Positions 1 to 4,892 of a stretch of DNA of 5,086 nucleotides are shown piece after piece. Numbering within the stretch: position 1 is the stretch's first letter; every line of letters begins with the position of its first letter. The translations under genes were made by a program, and so were the position numbers. The DNA lies in assembly GCA_902494135.1 (NCBI GenBank), contig CABUSE010000101.1, forward strand, positions 1 to 5,086, written 5' to 3'. The stretch comes from an uncultured Collinsella sp. Its GTDB lineage: Bacteria; Actinomycetota; Coriobacteriia; Coriobacteriales; Coriobacteriaceae. The notes below the pieces were generated by a model. It was not told the DNA's origin, did not search any database, and saw only the letters and a program-made list of their open reading frames with translations.

Positions 1-71
1 ACGTTGTCCTCGCCGGCAACGCCAGCAAGCGCGCACAGCAGGTCCTCGTTAAAAAAGTCGTTCTCGTGCAT
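1..71 (-). CDS. Probable 5' end of an unidentified minus-strand gene (partial)
   Basis: Read on the minus strand, the left edge encodes an acidic, protein-like stretch beginning MHENDFFNEDLLCALAG and running off the window. The ATG at 71-69 is preceded on its strand by AAAAGGCGG with an 8-base spacer, a good ribosome binding site. The same frame stays open back to a stop at 215-213, and those extra codons (containing GDKHFTNPVDGCF and PNPSGWGILQSIDD) also look protein-like. They contain no ATG or GTG start, only a TTG at 116-114, so a longer or 5'-broken gene is possible. The codon-aligned plus-strand frame is rich in valine and leucine, as expected for the shadow of an Asp/Asn/Glu-rich protein, which favours the minus strand. 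I do not recognise the family. Its position divergent from a LacI-type repressor suggests it is a target of that repressor, perhaps a sugar-related gene. Confidence 0.45.
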   Translation of the reverse strand, partial: MHENDFFNEDLLCALAGVAGEDN

Positions 72-103
72 ACGAATATCCGCCTTTTGGTGGTCGTTGT
101 CAT

Positions 104-113
104 CAATCGATTG
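104..113. promoter_or_regulatory. Candidate LacI-family operator in the divergent region
   Basis: CAATCGATTG is a perfect 10-base palindrome centred on CG and fits the AAnCGnTT core common to LacI/CcpA-family operators. It lies just downstream of a possible minus-strand -10 (120-115) and upstream of the ribosome binding site of the leftward gene, where a bound repressor would block initiation. Binding by the adjacent LacI-family protein is inference from proximity. Confidence 0.4.
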
Positions 114-114
114 C

Positions 115-120
115 AATATA
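115..120 (-). promoter_or_regulatory. Possible -10 element for the leftward gene
   Basis: On the minus strand this reads TATATT, five of six matches to the TATAAT consensus. It would start transcription near 108, inside the candidate operator and about 37 bases before the ATG at 71. No convincing -35 hexamer is seen at the expected distance, so this is a weak call. Confidence 0.25.
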
Positions 121-213
121 CCCCACCCGGACGGATTTGGTGCGCTGGCGGCGATAAAACAGCCGTCTACCGGATTGGTAAAGTGTTTATCACCGAGGTA
201 GAGGGGTAGTCGC

Positions 214-219
214 TATACT
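214..219 (+). promoter_or_regulatory. Possible -10 element of the LacI-family gene
   Basis: TATACT, five of six matches to TATAAT, lies 36 bases before the start codon. The best upstream hexamer, TTATCA at 188-193, sits at a poor 20-base spacing, so the promoter would be weak or activator-like. The candidate operator at 228-239 falls directly downstream. Confidence 0.3.
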
Positions 220-227
220 TTCAAGAG

Positions 228-239
228 ATTGCGCGTAAA
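228..239. promoter_or_regulatory. Candidate autoregulatory LacI-type operator
   Basis: ATTGCGCGTAAA is an imperfect CG-centred palindrome (10 of 12 bases agree with its reverse complement). It sits between the possible -10 at 214-219 and the ribosome binding site at 243-250. Its centre is about 125 bases from that of the palindrome at 104-113, so the two could be bound together by a looped repressor dimer or tetramer. Autoregulation is common for this family; its occurrence here is inference. Confidence 0.35.
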
Positions 240-254
240 CCCGGAAGGAGCGAG

Positions 255-1283
255 ATGGCCAACAAAGTCACCCTCAAGCAGATCGCCCAGGAGGTGGGGC
301 TTTCCCCCTCGTCGGTCTCGCTTGTGCTCAATAATCGGCCCTGTCGCATCTCGGAAGAAAACCGCAAGCTCATCAAAGAGGTCGCGGCGCGCAACCACTA
401 TGTTCCCAACCAGATCGCGCGCAGCCTGGTCATGCGCGAGTCGCGCACCCTGGGCCTTATCGTCCCTAACATCGAGAGCCGCTTTTTTGCCTCGCTCGCC
501 GGTAGCCTGGAAAAGCGCTGCCGCGAGGACGGCTATGCGCTCTTCATTACCAGCTCGGGCGGAAGCGCCGATGACGATCTGGAGCTGCTGCGCCAGCTGG
601 TGACGCGCGGCGTCGATGGTGTGTTCCTGGTCGTGGGCGACGAGTTCTCCGACGATCGCGCCCTGCGCGAGGAAGTGAGCCATCTGCCTATCCCTGCCGT
701 GATGGTCGACCGCGCCATTGAGGGCCTCGAGTGCGACAAGGTGATGTTCGACCACGAGATGGGTGGCTACATGGCCACCCGCTATCTGATCGAGCAAGGC
801 CACCGTCGCATCGCCTGTCTGGTTAACGCGCGTCGCTCCAATACGGGTCGCAAACGACTCGCCGGTTACGAACGCGCGCTGCGCGAGGTGGGGCTGCCCA
901 TCGACGCGCGCCTGGAGTTTGAGAGCGAATATTACATCCCGAGTGCCTATGAGGCCTCGGAGGCTGTGCTTGCAACCGATGCCACCGCCGTGTTCGCAAG
1001 CTCGGACAACATTGCCCTCGGTTTGCTCAAGCGCTTGCACGAGATGGGGAAGAGCATCCCGGGCGATATCTCGGTCGTAAGCTATGACAACTCGGCGGCC
1101 GACGTTCTCTTTGAGCCGGCACTGACCGCGATTGAGCAGGATCCTGGTGTCCTCGCGGAGCATGCTTTTGGCTGCATGTCCAAGCGTCTTGCCGGTAGGG
1201 GCGGTAGACGTGCCGAAGAGGTCGTTCTGGAGCCGGCGCTTATCGTGAAGGGCAGCGTGCTTAACCTTACCGAATATAGCTAA
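255..1283 (+). CDS. LacI-family transcriptional repressor
   Basis: A full-length 342-residue cytoplasmic DNA-binding regulator; about 330-350 residues is usual for the family. The N-terminal helix-turn-helix spans residues 5-27 (VTLKQIAQEVGLSPSSVSLV), with P18 and S19 at the positions that set operator specificity in LacI (Y17, Q18). A hinge helix follows at about 50-59 (VPNQIARSLV), with L58 as the likely minor-groove leucine. From residue 66 onward it is a periplasmic-binding-protein-like sensor: GLIVPN (67-72), VDR (151-153), R199/R201 in the usual ligand region, FASSDNIALG (247-256) and a GDISVVSYDN strand. The start is fixed by GGAAGGAG at 243-250. The protein probably dimerises and releases DNA on binding a sugar or sugar phosphate; the ligand cannot be told from sequence. 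It faces a divergent minus-strand gene across a short control region, and that gene is the likeliest target besides itself. No truncation or missing element is seen. Confidence 0.93.
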   Translation: MANKVTLKQIAQEVGLSPSSVSLVLNNRPCRISEENRKLIKEVAARNHYVPNQIARSLVMRESRTLGLIVPNIESRFFASLAGSLEKRCREDGYALFITSSGGSADDDLELLRQLVTRGVDGVFLVVGDEFSDDRALREEVSHLPIPAVMVDRAIEGLECDKVMFDHEMGGYMATRYLIEQGHRRIACLVNARRSNTGRKRLAGYERALREVGLPIDARLEFESEYYIPSAYEASEAVLATDATAVFASSDNIALGLLKRLHEMGKSIPGDISVVSYDNSAADVLFEPALTAIEQDPGVLAEHAFGCMSKRLAGRGGRRAEEVVLEPALIVKGSVLNLTEYS

Positions 1284-1312
1284 GCGCACTTGTTTGTTTG
1301 CATAGATTGCAT

Positions 1313-1330
1313 GCGGAGCGTCCGCTATTT
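1313..1330 (+). terminator. Weak terminator-like hairpin after the LacI-family gene
   Basis: GCGGA (1313-1317) and TCCGC (1321-1325) form a 5-base-pair stem with a 3-base loop, followed by the short T-containing tail TATTTG. Stem and tail are both short, so termination would be inefficient. The much longer hairpin a few bases downstream may do the job instead. Confidence 0.25.
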
Positions 1331-1337
1331 GCCGGCG

Positions 1338-1410
1338 GGGCCGGGGCGCCTGCTTTGTTTTGAGAAGTTCGCGAAGCCCACCTCTCAAAACAAAGCAGGC
1401 ACCCCGGCCC
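1338..1410. repeat. Long near-perfect inverted repeat (28-bp arms, 17-base loop)
   Basis: The arms at 1338-1365 and 1383-1410 are reverse complements over 28 bases with one disagreement: C1347 faces A1401. A plus-strand RNA would have a C-A mismatch there, whereas a minus-strand RNA would have a tolerated G-U pair. The outer half of the stem is very GC-rich (GGGCCGGGG) and the inner half is T-rich (GCTTTGTTTTGAGA). The loop contains the self-complementary TTCGCGAA (1368-1375). No T-tract follows on either side, so it is not a textbook intrinsic terminator, although a stem this strong could still mark the 3' end of the repressor transcript. It could also be a small interspersed element of the REP or MITE kind. 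CGTCCG occurs on both sides (1319-1324 and 1412-1417), but the left copy is not adjacent to the arm, so it is poor evidence of a target duplication. Confidence 0.85.
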
Positions 1411-1485
1411 TCGTCCGTAAGCTCTTCCGCTGGGCGAGCCATAGACGCCGCGCACCGATCTACTAAAGCATGAGCTTGAAATTGG

Positions 1486-1494
1486 TGCTATATT
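1486..1494 (+). promoter_or_regulatory. Extended -10 promoter for the small gene at 1532
   Basis: TGCTATATT is an extended -10 (TG, one base, then TATATT with five of six consensus matches). Transcription would begin near 1501, giving a leader of about 30 bases before the ATG at 1532. No good -35 is seen at 16-18 bases upstream, which is tolerable for an extended -10. It may also drive the GntR genes downstream, since no terminator is visible between 2020 and 2059. Confidence 0.45.
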
Positions 1495-1531
1495 CGGCTT
1501 GAGTTGTTTAATGCTAGTACGGGAGGCTGAT

Positions 1532-2020
1532 ATGGGGCTGTTCAAGAAGAAAAACCCGCAGGATGCCTTTGATCCCGATGTGTTTACCATCACGGATACG
1601 ATTTTGGACCCGCCGCGGTTTACGTTTTTGCCGGCTATCTACCAGGATGCCACGCGTCGCAAGTGGGCCGTGCATCAGCGCGGCGGCGAGCCGAAGATTT
1701 TTGACTATGCGGACGTGTTGCAGTGCGAAGTGGCCGAGGCGGGCGATCCGGAGGCCGAGGAAGTAGTCTCAAAACAGGAATTTGCCCAGCGTATCCTGGC
1801 AAATCCTGCCAAGGCGGCGAAAATAAACGCTGCCAAGCGTAATATGTGTCTTGGTATGGGCGTTGTTGTGGCGGTTCAGACGGGAAAAGACGAGGTTTCC
1901 AAATTAGAGATTCCCGTTATGACCGACGAAGTCAAACGCGATTCAAGTCTATATAAGTCGTATCGGAATGTTGCCGAGAAGATCAAGGCCGAATTTGATG
2001 CCATGGGAGGGCTGGTCTAA
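1532..2020 (+). CDS. Small conserved-looking cytoplasmic protein of unknown function
   Basis: A 162-residue protein with no signal peptide or membrane span. The start is ATG 1532 with GGGAGG at 1521-1526 five bases before it; an upstream in-frame TTG at 1499 lies almost on the predicted transcription start and is less likely. The N-terminus is basic (MGLFKKKNP). A central part (residues 33-70) looks like beta strands (KWAVHQRGG, PKIFDYADVLQCEVAEAG), followed by an Ala/Lys-rich helix (90-103). A C-terminal segment (107-157) runs LGMGVVVAV, then KLEIPVMTDEV, then SLYKSYRNVAEKIKAEF. The order of a 'FDYADVLQCEV' strand, a strand ending in 'LEIPV' and a final helix resembles the C-terminal part of DUF4428-type proteins of Gram-positive bacteria. 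That resemblance is from memory and weak, and no enzymatic motif is visible. It ends 38 bases before the first GntR gene and may share its transcript. Confidence 0.8.
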   Translation: MGLFKKKNPQDAFDPDVFTITDTILDPPRFTFLPAIYQDATRRKWAVHQRGGEPKIFDYADVLQCEVAEAGDPEAEEVVSKQEFAQRILANPAKAAKINAAKRNMCLGMGVVVAVQTGKDEVSKLEIPVMTDEVKRDSSLYKSYRNVAEKIKAEFDAMGGLV

Positions 2021-2058
2021 TTTTGGCGGCATACGTTTCTGAATGAGGAGTCTGTGCA

Positions 2059-2826
2059 ATGGCAGGCGAATCTTATGCAATTCCCCCCAAAGATCGTGCT
2101 GTTGAGGGAATTCTTTGGTATATCCAGCACCACCAGCTTGCCGGCGGCGATCGCCTGCCGGCCGAGCGCGTGCTGTGCGAAGAGATCGGCGTTTCGCGCA
2201 CGGCGTTGCGCGCCGGTATCACGCGGCTCATCTCGTGTGGAACGCTCGAGAGCCGTCGCGGATCGGGTACGTATGTGTGCCCTCCCAAGCCGCTGAACAT
2301 CTTCCAGGAAACGTATAACTTCTCCGATGCTGTGCGGACTGCCGGCCTGCACCCCTCTTCTCGTCTGGTTTCCACCGGGACCATCGAGGCGGATGAGGCA
2401 CTTGCCGACAAGCTTGGGGTGTCTGTAGGCGCTCCTTTGCTTCGCATGCAGCGCGTTCGACTTATTGAGGGCGAGCCGGCGTCAATCGAGACGGCTCACG
2501 TTAACCTGTCCCTGTGCCCATCGCTTATCGAGCACGATTTTGAGTGCGAGAGCCTTTACGATGTCTTGCTCAAAGAAGGTGGCGTGCGTGTTGAGCATGG
2601 ACGTGAGCATATCTCCATCTCGCGTTTGAACGCCGAAGAGGCCGAGCTGCTCCAGCAAGAAGAGGGAACGCCGGTGTTCTATGAGAGCACGATCGAATTG
2701 GATAAGGACATGCGTTTTGTGGAGCATTGCAAATCGGTGATTTTGCCCACAAAGTTCCGCTTTGCCGATAACGGCGAAGAGAACGGCATGAGGAGCGTGG
2801 CAGGTGAACAATGGCTGAAACAGTAG
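2059..2826 (+). CDS. GntR-family (HutC subfamily) regulator with UTRA domain, first of a pair
   Basis: A 255-residue DNA-binding regulator, slightly longer than the usual 230-250 of the subfamily because of a C-terminal tail after about residue 236. The winged helix-turn-helix occupies residues 12-73, with the GntR signature LPAERVLCEEIGVSRTALRA (33-52) and the wing ESRRGSGTYV (64-73). A UTRA ligand-binding domain follows from about 85 to 235: GLHPSSRLVSTG, then LLRMQRVRLIEGEPASIET (127-145), with E144 at the position usually conserved for ligand contact, and a final FVEHCKSVI strand. UTRA proteins typically sense phosphorylated sugars or amino-acid-derived compounds. The start is supported by GAGGAG at 2045-2050, eight bases before ATG. 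Its 3' end overlaps the next regulator by 16 bases, so the two are translated from one message and probably coupled. Its likely target is the control region at 3525-3717 or its own promoter; the ligand is unknown. Confidence 0.92.
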   Translation: MAGESYAIPPKDRAVEGILWYIQHHQLAGGDRLPAERVLCEEIGVSRTALRAGITRLISCGTLESRRGSGTYVCPPKPLNIFQETYNFSDAVRTAGLHPSSRLVSTGTIEADEALADKLGVSVGAPLLRMQRVRLIEGEPASIETAHVNLSLCPSLIEHDFECESLYDVLLKEGGVRVEHGREHISISRLNAEEAELLQQEEGTPVFYESTIELDKDMRFVEHCKSVILPTKFRFADNGEENGMRSVAGEQWLKQ

Positions 2827-3524
2827 ATGCCACCCCGGTCTATATGCGCATTCGACGCCGCATCGAGGAGCGTATCGAGCGCGGTATATATCCCACGGGT
2901 TCCATGATTCCGTCCGAAAAAGACCTCGCCGAGGAATTTGGTACGACACGCTTGACCATCCGAAGCGCTGTCGATGAGCTGGTTCGGCGCGGGCAGATTC
3001 GCCGTGTTCGGGGAAAAGGTGCCTTTGTGGCGCAGAAAGTACCTGCTTTTTTTGAACGCACGGGCGGTTTCCGTGAATCGGTCCGTGCTTCGGGCGGCGA
3101 GCCATCCGTCCGTATTCTCGCGCGTTCCAAGCGTTATGCGGGGCCATACTACGCCGACCTGTTTGGCATCGCCGAGGATGATTTGCTGTATTCGATTCGG
3201 CGTTTGAACTGCGTCAACGGCGACCCTGTATCGATTGAGATGGCGTTCATCCCGTGCCTGCTGTTTCCAACCATCGAAGATATTGACGTGTCGGTCTTCA
3301 GTTTGTACGAGACCTATGAGATGCTGGGCCGAAAGCCAGTTATGGCACAGGAAAAGCTCGATATCGAAGCGCTGGGCGCGCGAGATGCCGGCCTGCTTGG
3401 ACTGGAGCAGGGCGATCTTGCCTTGACGCTGGAGTGCGTAAGCTTCGATGCGGGCGGCCAAGCGATCGAGTACGTCAAATCGTTTAACCGCGGTGATGCG
3501 GGTGGATATACCTATACGTACTAG
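2811..3524 (+). CDS. GntR-family (HutC subfamily) regulator with UTRA domain, second of a pair
   Basis: A 237-residue regulator of typical length for the subfamily. The winged helix domain spans residues 9-74 with IPSEKDLAEEFGTTRLTIRS (33-52) and the wing RRVRGKGAFV (64-73). The UTRA domain runs from about 85 to the end: GGFRESVRASGGEP, then LLYSIRRLNCVNGDPVSIEM (125-144) with E143 in the conserved ligand position, closing with IEYVKSFNRGDAGGY. The start ATG 2811 lies inside the previous gene in a different frame, with AGGTGA at 2802-2807 only three bases before it, so initiation probably leans on ribosomes finishing the upstream cistron. It is clearly diverged from its neighbour outside the family signatures, so the pair is not a recent duplication. 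It directly precedes the control region and SIS genes and is the closest candidate repressor for them. Confidence 0.93.
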   Translation: MAETVDATPVYMRIRRRIEERIERGIYPTGSMIPSEKDLAEEFGTTRLTIRSAVDELVRRGQIRRVRGKGAFVAQKVPAFFERTGGFRESVRASGGEPSVRILARSKRYAGPYYADLFGIAEDDLLYSIRRLNCVNGDPVSIEMAFIPCLLFPTIEDIDVSVFSLYETYEMLGRKPVMAQEKLDIEALGARDAGLLGLEQGDLALTLECVSFDAGGQAIEYVKSFNRGDAGGYTYTY

Positions 3525-3580
3525 CTGGTGTTTTGTGAATAACGCCTGGGAAACTAACTAGTTTTGATCGTTGGGTCAGC

Positions 3581-3590
3581 TGTATATACA
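3581..3590. promoter_or_regulatory. GntR/HutC-type operator palindrome
   Basis: TGTATATACA is a perfect 10-base palindrome. Its core GTATATAC fits the GTnTAnAC pattern known for GntR-family operators and is close to the TTGTATATACAA-like sites of HutC proteins. It overlaps the possible -10 TATACA, where binding would repress. It lies just downstream of two HutC-type genes, which makes one of them the probable binder. Confidence 0.5.
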
Positions 3591-3647
3591 ACCTTACAGG
3601 GCCCAAAATCGACCGTTCGCCGAAGGGGATAAATTAATCGACAGAGA

Positions 3648-3706
3648 GGTATCAAAAAGCCGTAACCTGTAACTGTGATTGGTATCAAATACTAATGATT
3701 TGTAAC
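3648..3706 (+). repeat. Bipartite direct repeat with 33-base period upstream of the SIS gene
   Basis: GGTATCAAA occurs at 3648-3656 and 3681-3689, and TGTAAC at 3668-3673 and 3701-3706. Each copy thus reads GGTATCAAA, 11 unconserved bases, TGTAAC. The copies are offset by exactly 33 bases, about three helical turns, while the two parts within a copy start 20 bases apart, about two turns. The 11-base middles differ at most positions, which argues for two preserved protein contacts rather than a recent duplication. The second copy ends just before the ribosome binding site at 3707-3712. Confidence 0.6.
3678..3696. promoter_or_regulatory. 19-base inverted repeat next to the SIS gene start
   Basis: ATTGGTAT and ATACTAAT are inverted copies (seven of eight bases agree) around a 3-base CAA centre. 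The site covers the second GGTATCAAA copy and lies 21 bases before the start codon. The GGTAT half resembles NagR-type sites of UTRA regulators (GGTATAGACC-like), an inference from memory. Confidence 0.4.
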
Positions 3707-3717
3707 GAGGTGAGACG

Positions 3718-4833
3718 ATGAAGATGCTCGATTACGTTCAGCTTGCCCATGTGCGTATGGGGGAGAACCTCGAGCGTTCGTCTGAGCTGGTAGCGCAGCT
3801 CGTTGATATTTTCCAGTCCGGTTCTTTTAACGCACTGCGCATCGTTGCTTCGGGTTCGTCGCGCCATGCCGCCGATTGCGCCCGCGATTACCTGCAAGAT
3901 GCGCTGCAGATGCAGGTGTCCGTTGTGACGCCCGAGGCCTTCGTCGATTTTGAACACACCTATCCGCAGCATGCGCTCAACATCGCCGTCTCGCAGAGTG
4001 GCTATTCGACCAATACGATTGCGGCGCTCGATTACATGCGCGCACACGATATGGCTGCAGTTGCGCTCACGGCAAACGTCGAGGCACCCATCAAGGAACA
4101 CGCTGACATCGTTCTTGACTACGGTGTGGGCGTCGAGTCGGTGGACTTTGTAACTCTGGGCGTCGAGGTTCTCGTTGAGTATCTGGTGCTCTTTGGTATT
4201 TACGGCGGTCAGGCGCGCGGAACGGTTGACGCCAAAGGCGTTGCCCAGCGTCTTGACGACCTGCGCGAAGCTATCCAGGCCAATGCCGTGATGTGCAAGA
4301 CCGCCGAGGAATATGTCCAAGACCACATGCTCGAGCTTTCTGAGCACATGCCCGCCATGGTCGTCGGCAACGGCCCCAACTACGGCGTTGCCGAGGAGGC
4401 GGCGCTCAAGCTGAGCGAGACCATCAAGATTCCTGCCATGCATCACGAGGGCGAGGAGTTCGTTCACGGTCCCGAGATGCAGATCGTTCCGGGCTATCTG
4501 GTGTTTATCGTTGACGATCCGCAGGGGTCGGAGCGTCTTGCGAATATCGCCGATGCGCTATCGAACGTTACGACAAAAACGGTGCTGCTCACGGCCCATC
4601 CCAGGGGTAAGGCTCACGAGGTTGCGGTGCCTCAGGTGGCTCCGCTGCTCAGCGCAATTCCCAATTTGGTGTTCTTCCAGACGATTGCGGCAATGATCGC
4701 CGAGCGTCTGAAGTCATGGGACGTGCACCCGTATCTTGATGCCGTCTCCAAGCAAATGGAGGTCAAGGCAGAGGGCTACGAAGAATCAGTCAATGCGCTT
4801 AAGGCCAAAGCGGCCGAGTGTTACGGAATGTAA
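3718..4833 (+). CDS. Two-SIS-domain sugar-phosphate enzyme, GlmS-isomerase-like (candidate Amadori-product deglycase)
   Basis: A 371-residue cytoplasmic enzyme made of two SIS (sugar isomerase) domains. The first (about 35-165) has the phosphate-binding turn GSSRHAADCARDYL (46-59) and SQSGYSTNT (92-100). The second (about 205-345) carries GNGPNYGVAEEAALKLSE (217-234) and EGEEFVHGPEM (244-254). Aligned by eye with the isomerase half of E. coli GlmS, E227, E234 and H250 fall on GlmS E481, E488 and H504, the last two being catalytic or ring-opening residues. The N-terminal glutaminase domain of GlmS is absent, so it is not a glucosamine-6-phosphate synthase. Free-standing proteins of this type include deglycases that split phosphorylated fructosamines (FrlB, GfrE, GfrF) and amino-sugar isomerases (AgaS). 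A second SIS gene follows after 59 bases, matching the paired GfrE/GfrF arrangement. The start is ATG 3718, five bases after GAGGTG (3707-3712); ATG 3724 is too far from it. The exact substrate is not shown. Confidence 0.88.
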   Translation: MKMLDYVQLAHVRMGENLERSSELVAQLVDIFQSGSFNALRIVASGSSRHAADCARDYLQDALQMQVSVVTPEAFVDFEHTYPQHALNIAVSQSGYSTNTIAALDYMRAHDMAAVALTANVEAPIKEHADIVLDYGVGVESVDFVTLGVEVLVEYLVLFGIYGGQARGTVDAKGVAQRLDDLREAIQANAVMCKTAEEYVQDHMLELSEHMPAMVVGNGPNYGVAEEAALKLSETIKIPAMHHEGEEFVHGPEMQIVPGYLVFIVDDPQGSERLANIADALSNVTTKTVLLTAHPRGKAHEVAVPQVAPLLSAIPNLVFFQTIAAMIAERLKSWDVHPYLDAVSKQMEVKAEGYEESVNALKAKAAECYGM

Positions 4834-4878
4834 GCGGGTTTGATGCCCGTTGGCATGGGGGATGTGAAGACAACCCCA
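4833..4878 (+). other. Intercistronic stretch with three mutually exclusive small hairpins
   Basis: Three short stems overlap in the gap between the two SIS genes. AGCGGG/CCCGTT (4833-4838 with 4846-4851) includes one G-U pair, ATGCC/GGCAT spans 4843-4847 with 4852-4856, and TGGGG/CCCCA spans 4856-4860 with 4874-4878. Each shares bases with its neighbour. None is followed by a T-tract, so a terminator is unlikely. They may act as an mRNA processing or stability element, or may be chance. Confidence 0.3.
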
Positions 4879-4892
4879 GAAAGGAGAGACAA

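Larger units (their letters stand above)
3525..3717 (+). promoter_or_regulatory. Control region of the SIS enzyme genes
   Basis: This 193-base gap between the second GntR gene and the first SIS gene holds three separate repeat signals, listed as separate entries. A weak promoter reading is TTGATC (3564-3569) with TATACA (3585-3590) at a short 15-base spacing; TAAATT at 3630-3635 and TACTAA at 3690-3695 are alternative -10-like strings without good -35 partners. I see no convincing intrinsic terminator after the GntR gene, so readthrough from the regulators into the enzymes is possible. The region is AT-richer than the genes around it. Confidence 0.6.

Noticed and set aside
3..209. Possible 3' end of a plus-strand gene (open frames ending at 201 and 209)
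   Set aside because: Both plus-strand readings look like shadows: one is Ser-rich and the other Val/Leu-rich, as expected opposite an Asp/Asn-rich minus-strand protein. The minus reading is more protein-like, but this is not certain.
213..1442. 409-codon open frame on the minus strand opposite the LacI-family gene
   Set aside because: It is antisense to a gene with clear family motifs, reads as low-complexity Ala/Arg/His-rich protein with no domain, and runs through the long hairpin.
1453..1487. Loose inverted repeat CACCGAT/ATTGGTG before the small gene
   Set aside because: It has six of seven matches across a 21-base loop, a level expected by chance.
1499..1531. Upstream TTG start for the small gene, adding 11 residues
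   Set aside because: It lies about five bases after the extended -10, close to the expected transcript start, and has no ribosome binding site. ATG 1532 has GGGAGG at good spacing.
2482..3461. Two long minus-strand open frames opposite the GntR genes
   Set aside because: Both are antisense to well-supported UTRA regulators and read as His/Arg/Cys-rich shadow proteins without motifs.
3551..3564. AAACT-AACT-AGTTT as a terminator after the second GntR gene; it includes the palindrome AACTAGTT
   Set aside because: The stem is only five mostly A-T pairs with no following T-tract, so it is too weak to terminate.
3607..3642. Direct repeat AATCGAC at 3607-3613 and 3636-3642
   Set aside because: It is a single 7-base word at 29-base spacing with no second conserved part; chance is likely next to the much stronger 33-base-period array.
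3685..4467. 260-codon open frame on the minus strand opposite the first SIS gene
   Set aside because: It is a codon shadow of a gene with clear SIS motifs, it has no recognisable domain, and its start lies deep inside that gene.
3718..4833. Calling the first SIS gene glmS (glucosamine-6-phosphate synthase)
   Set aside because: The N-terminal Cys-dependent glutaminase domain is absent and the protein is 371 residues against about 600 for GlmS.
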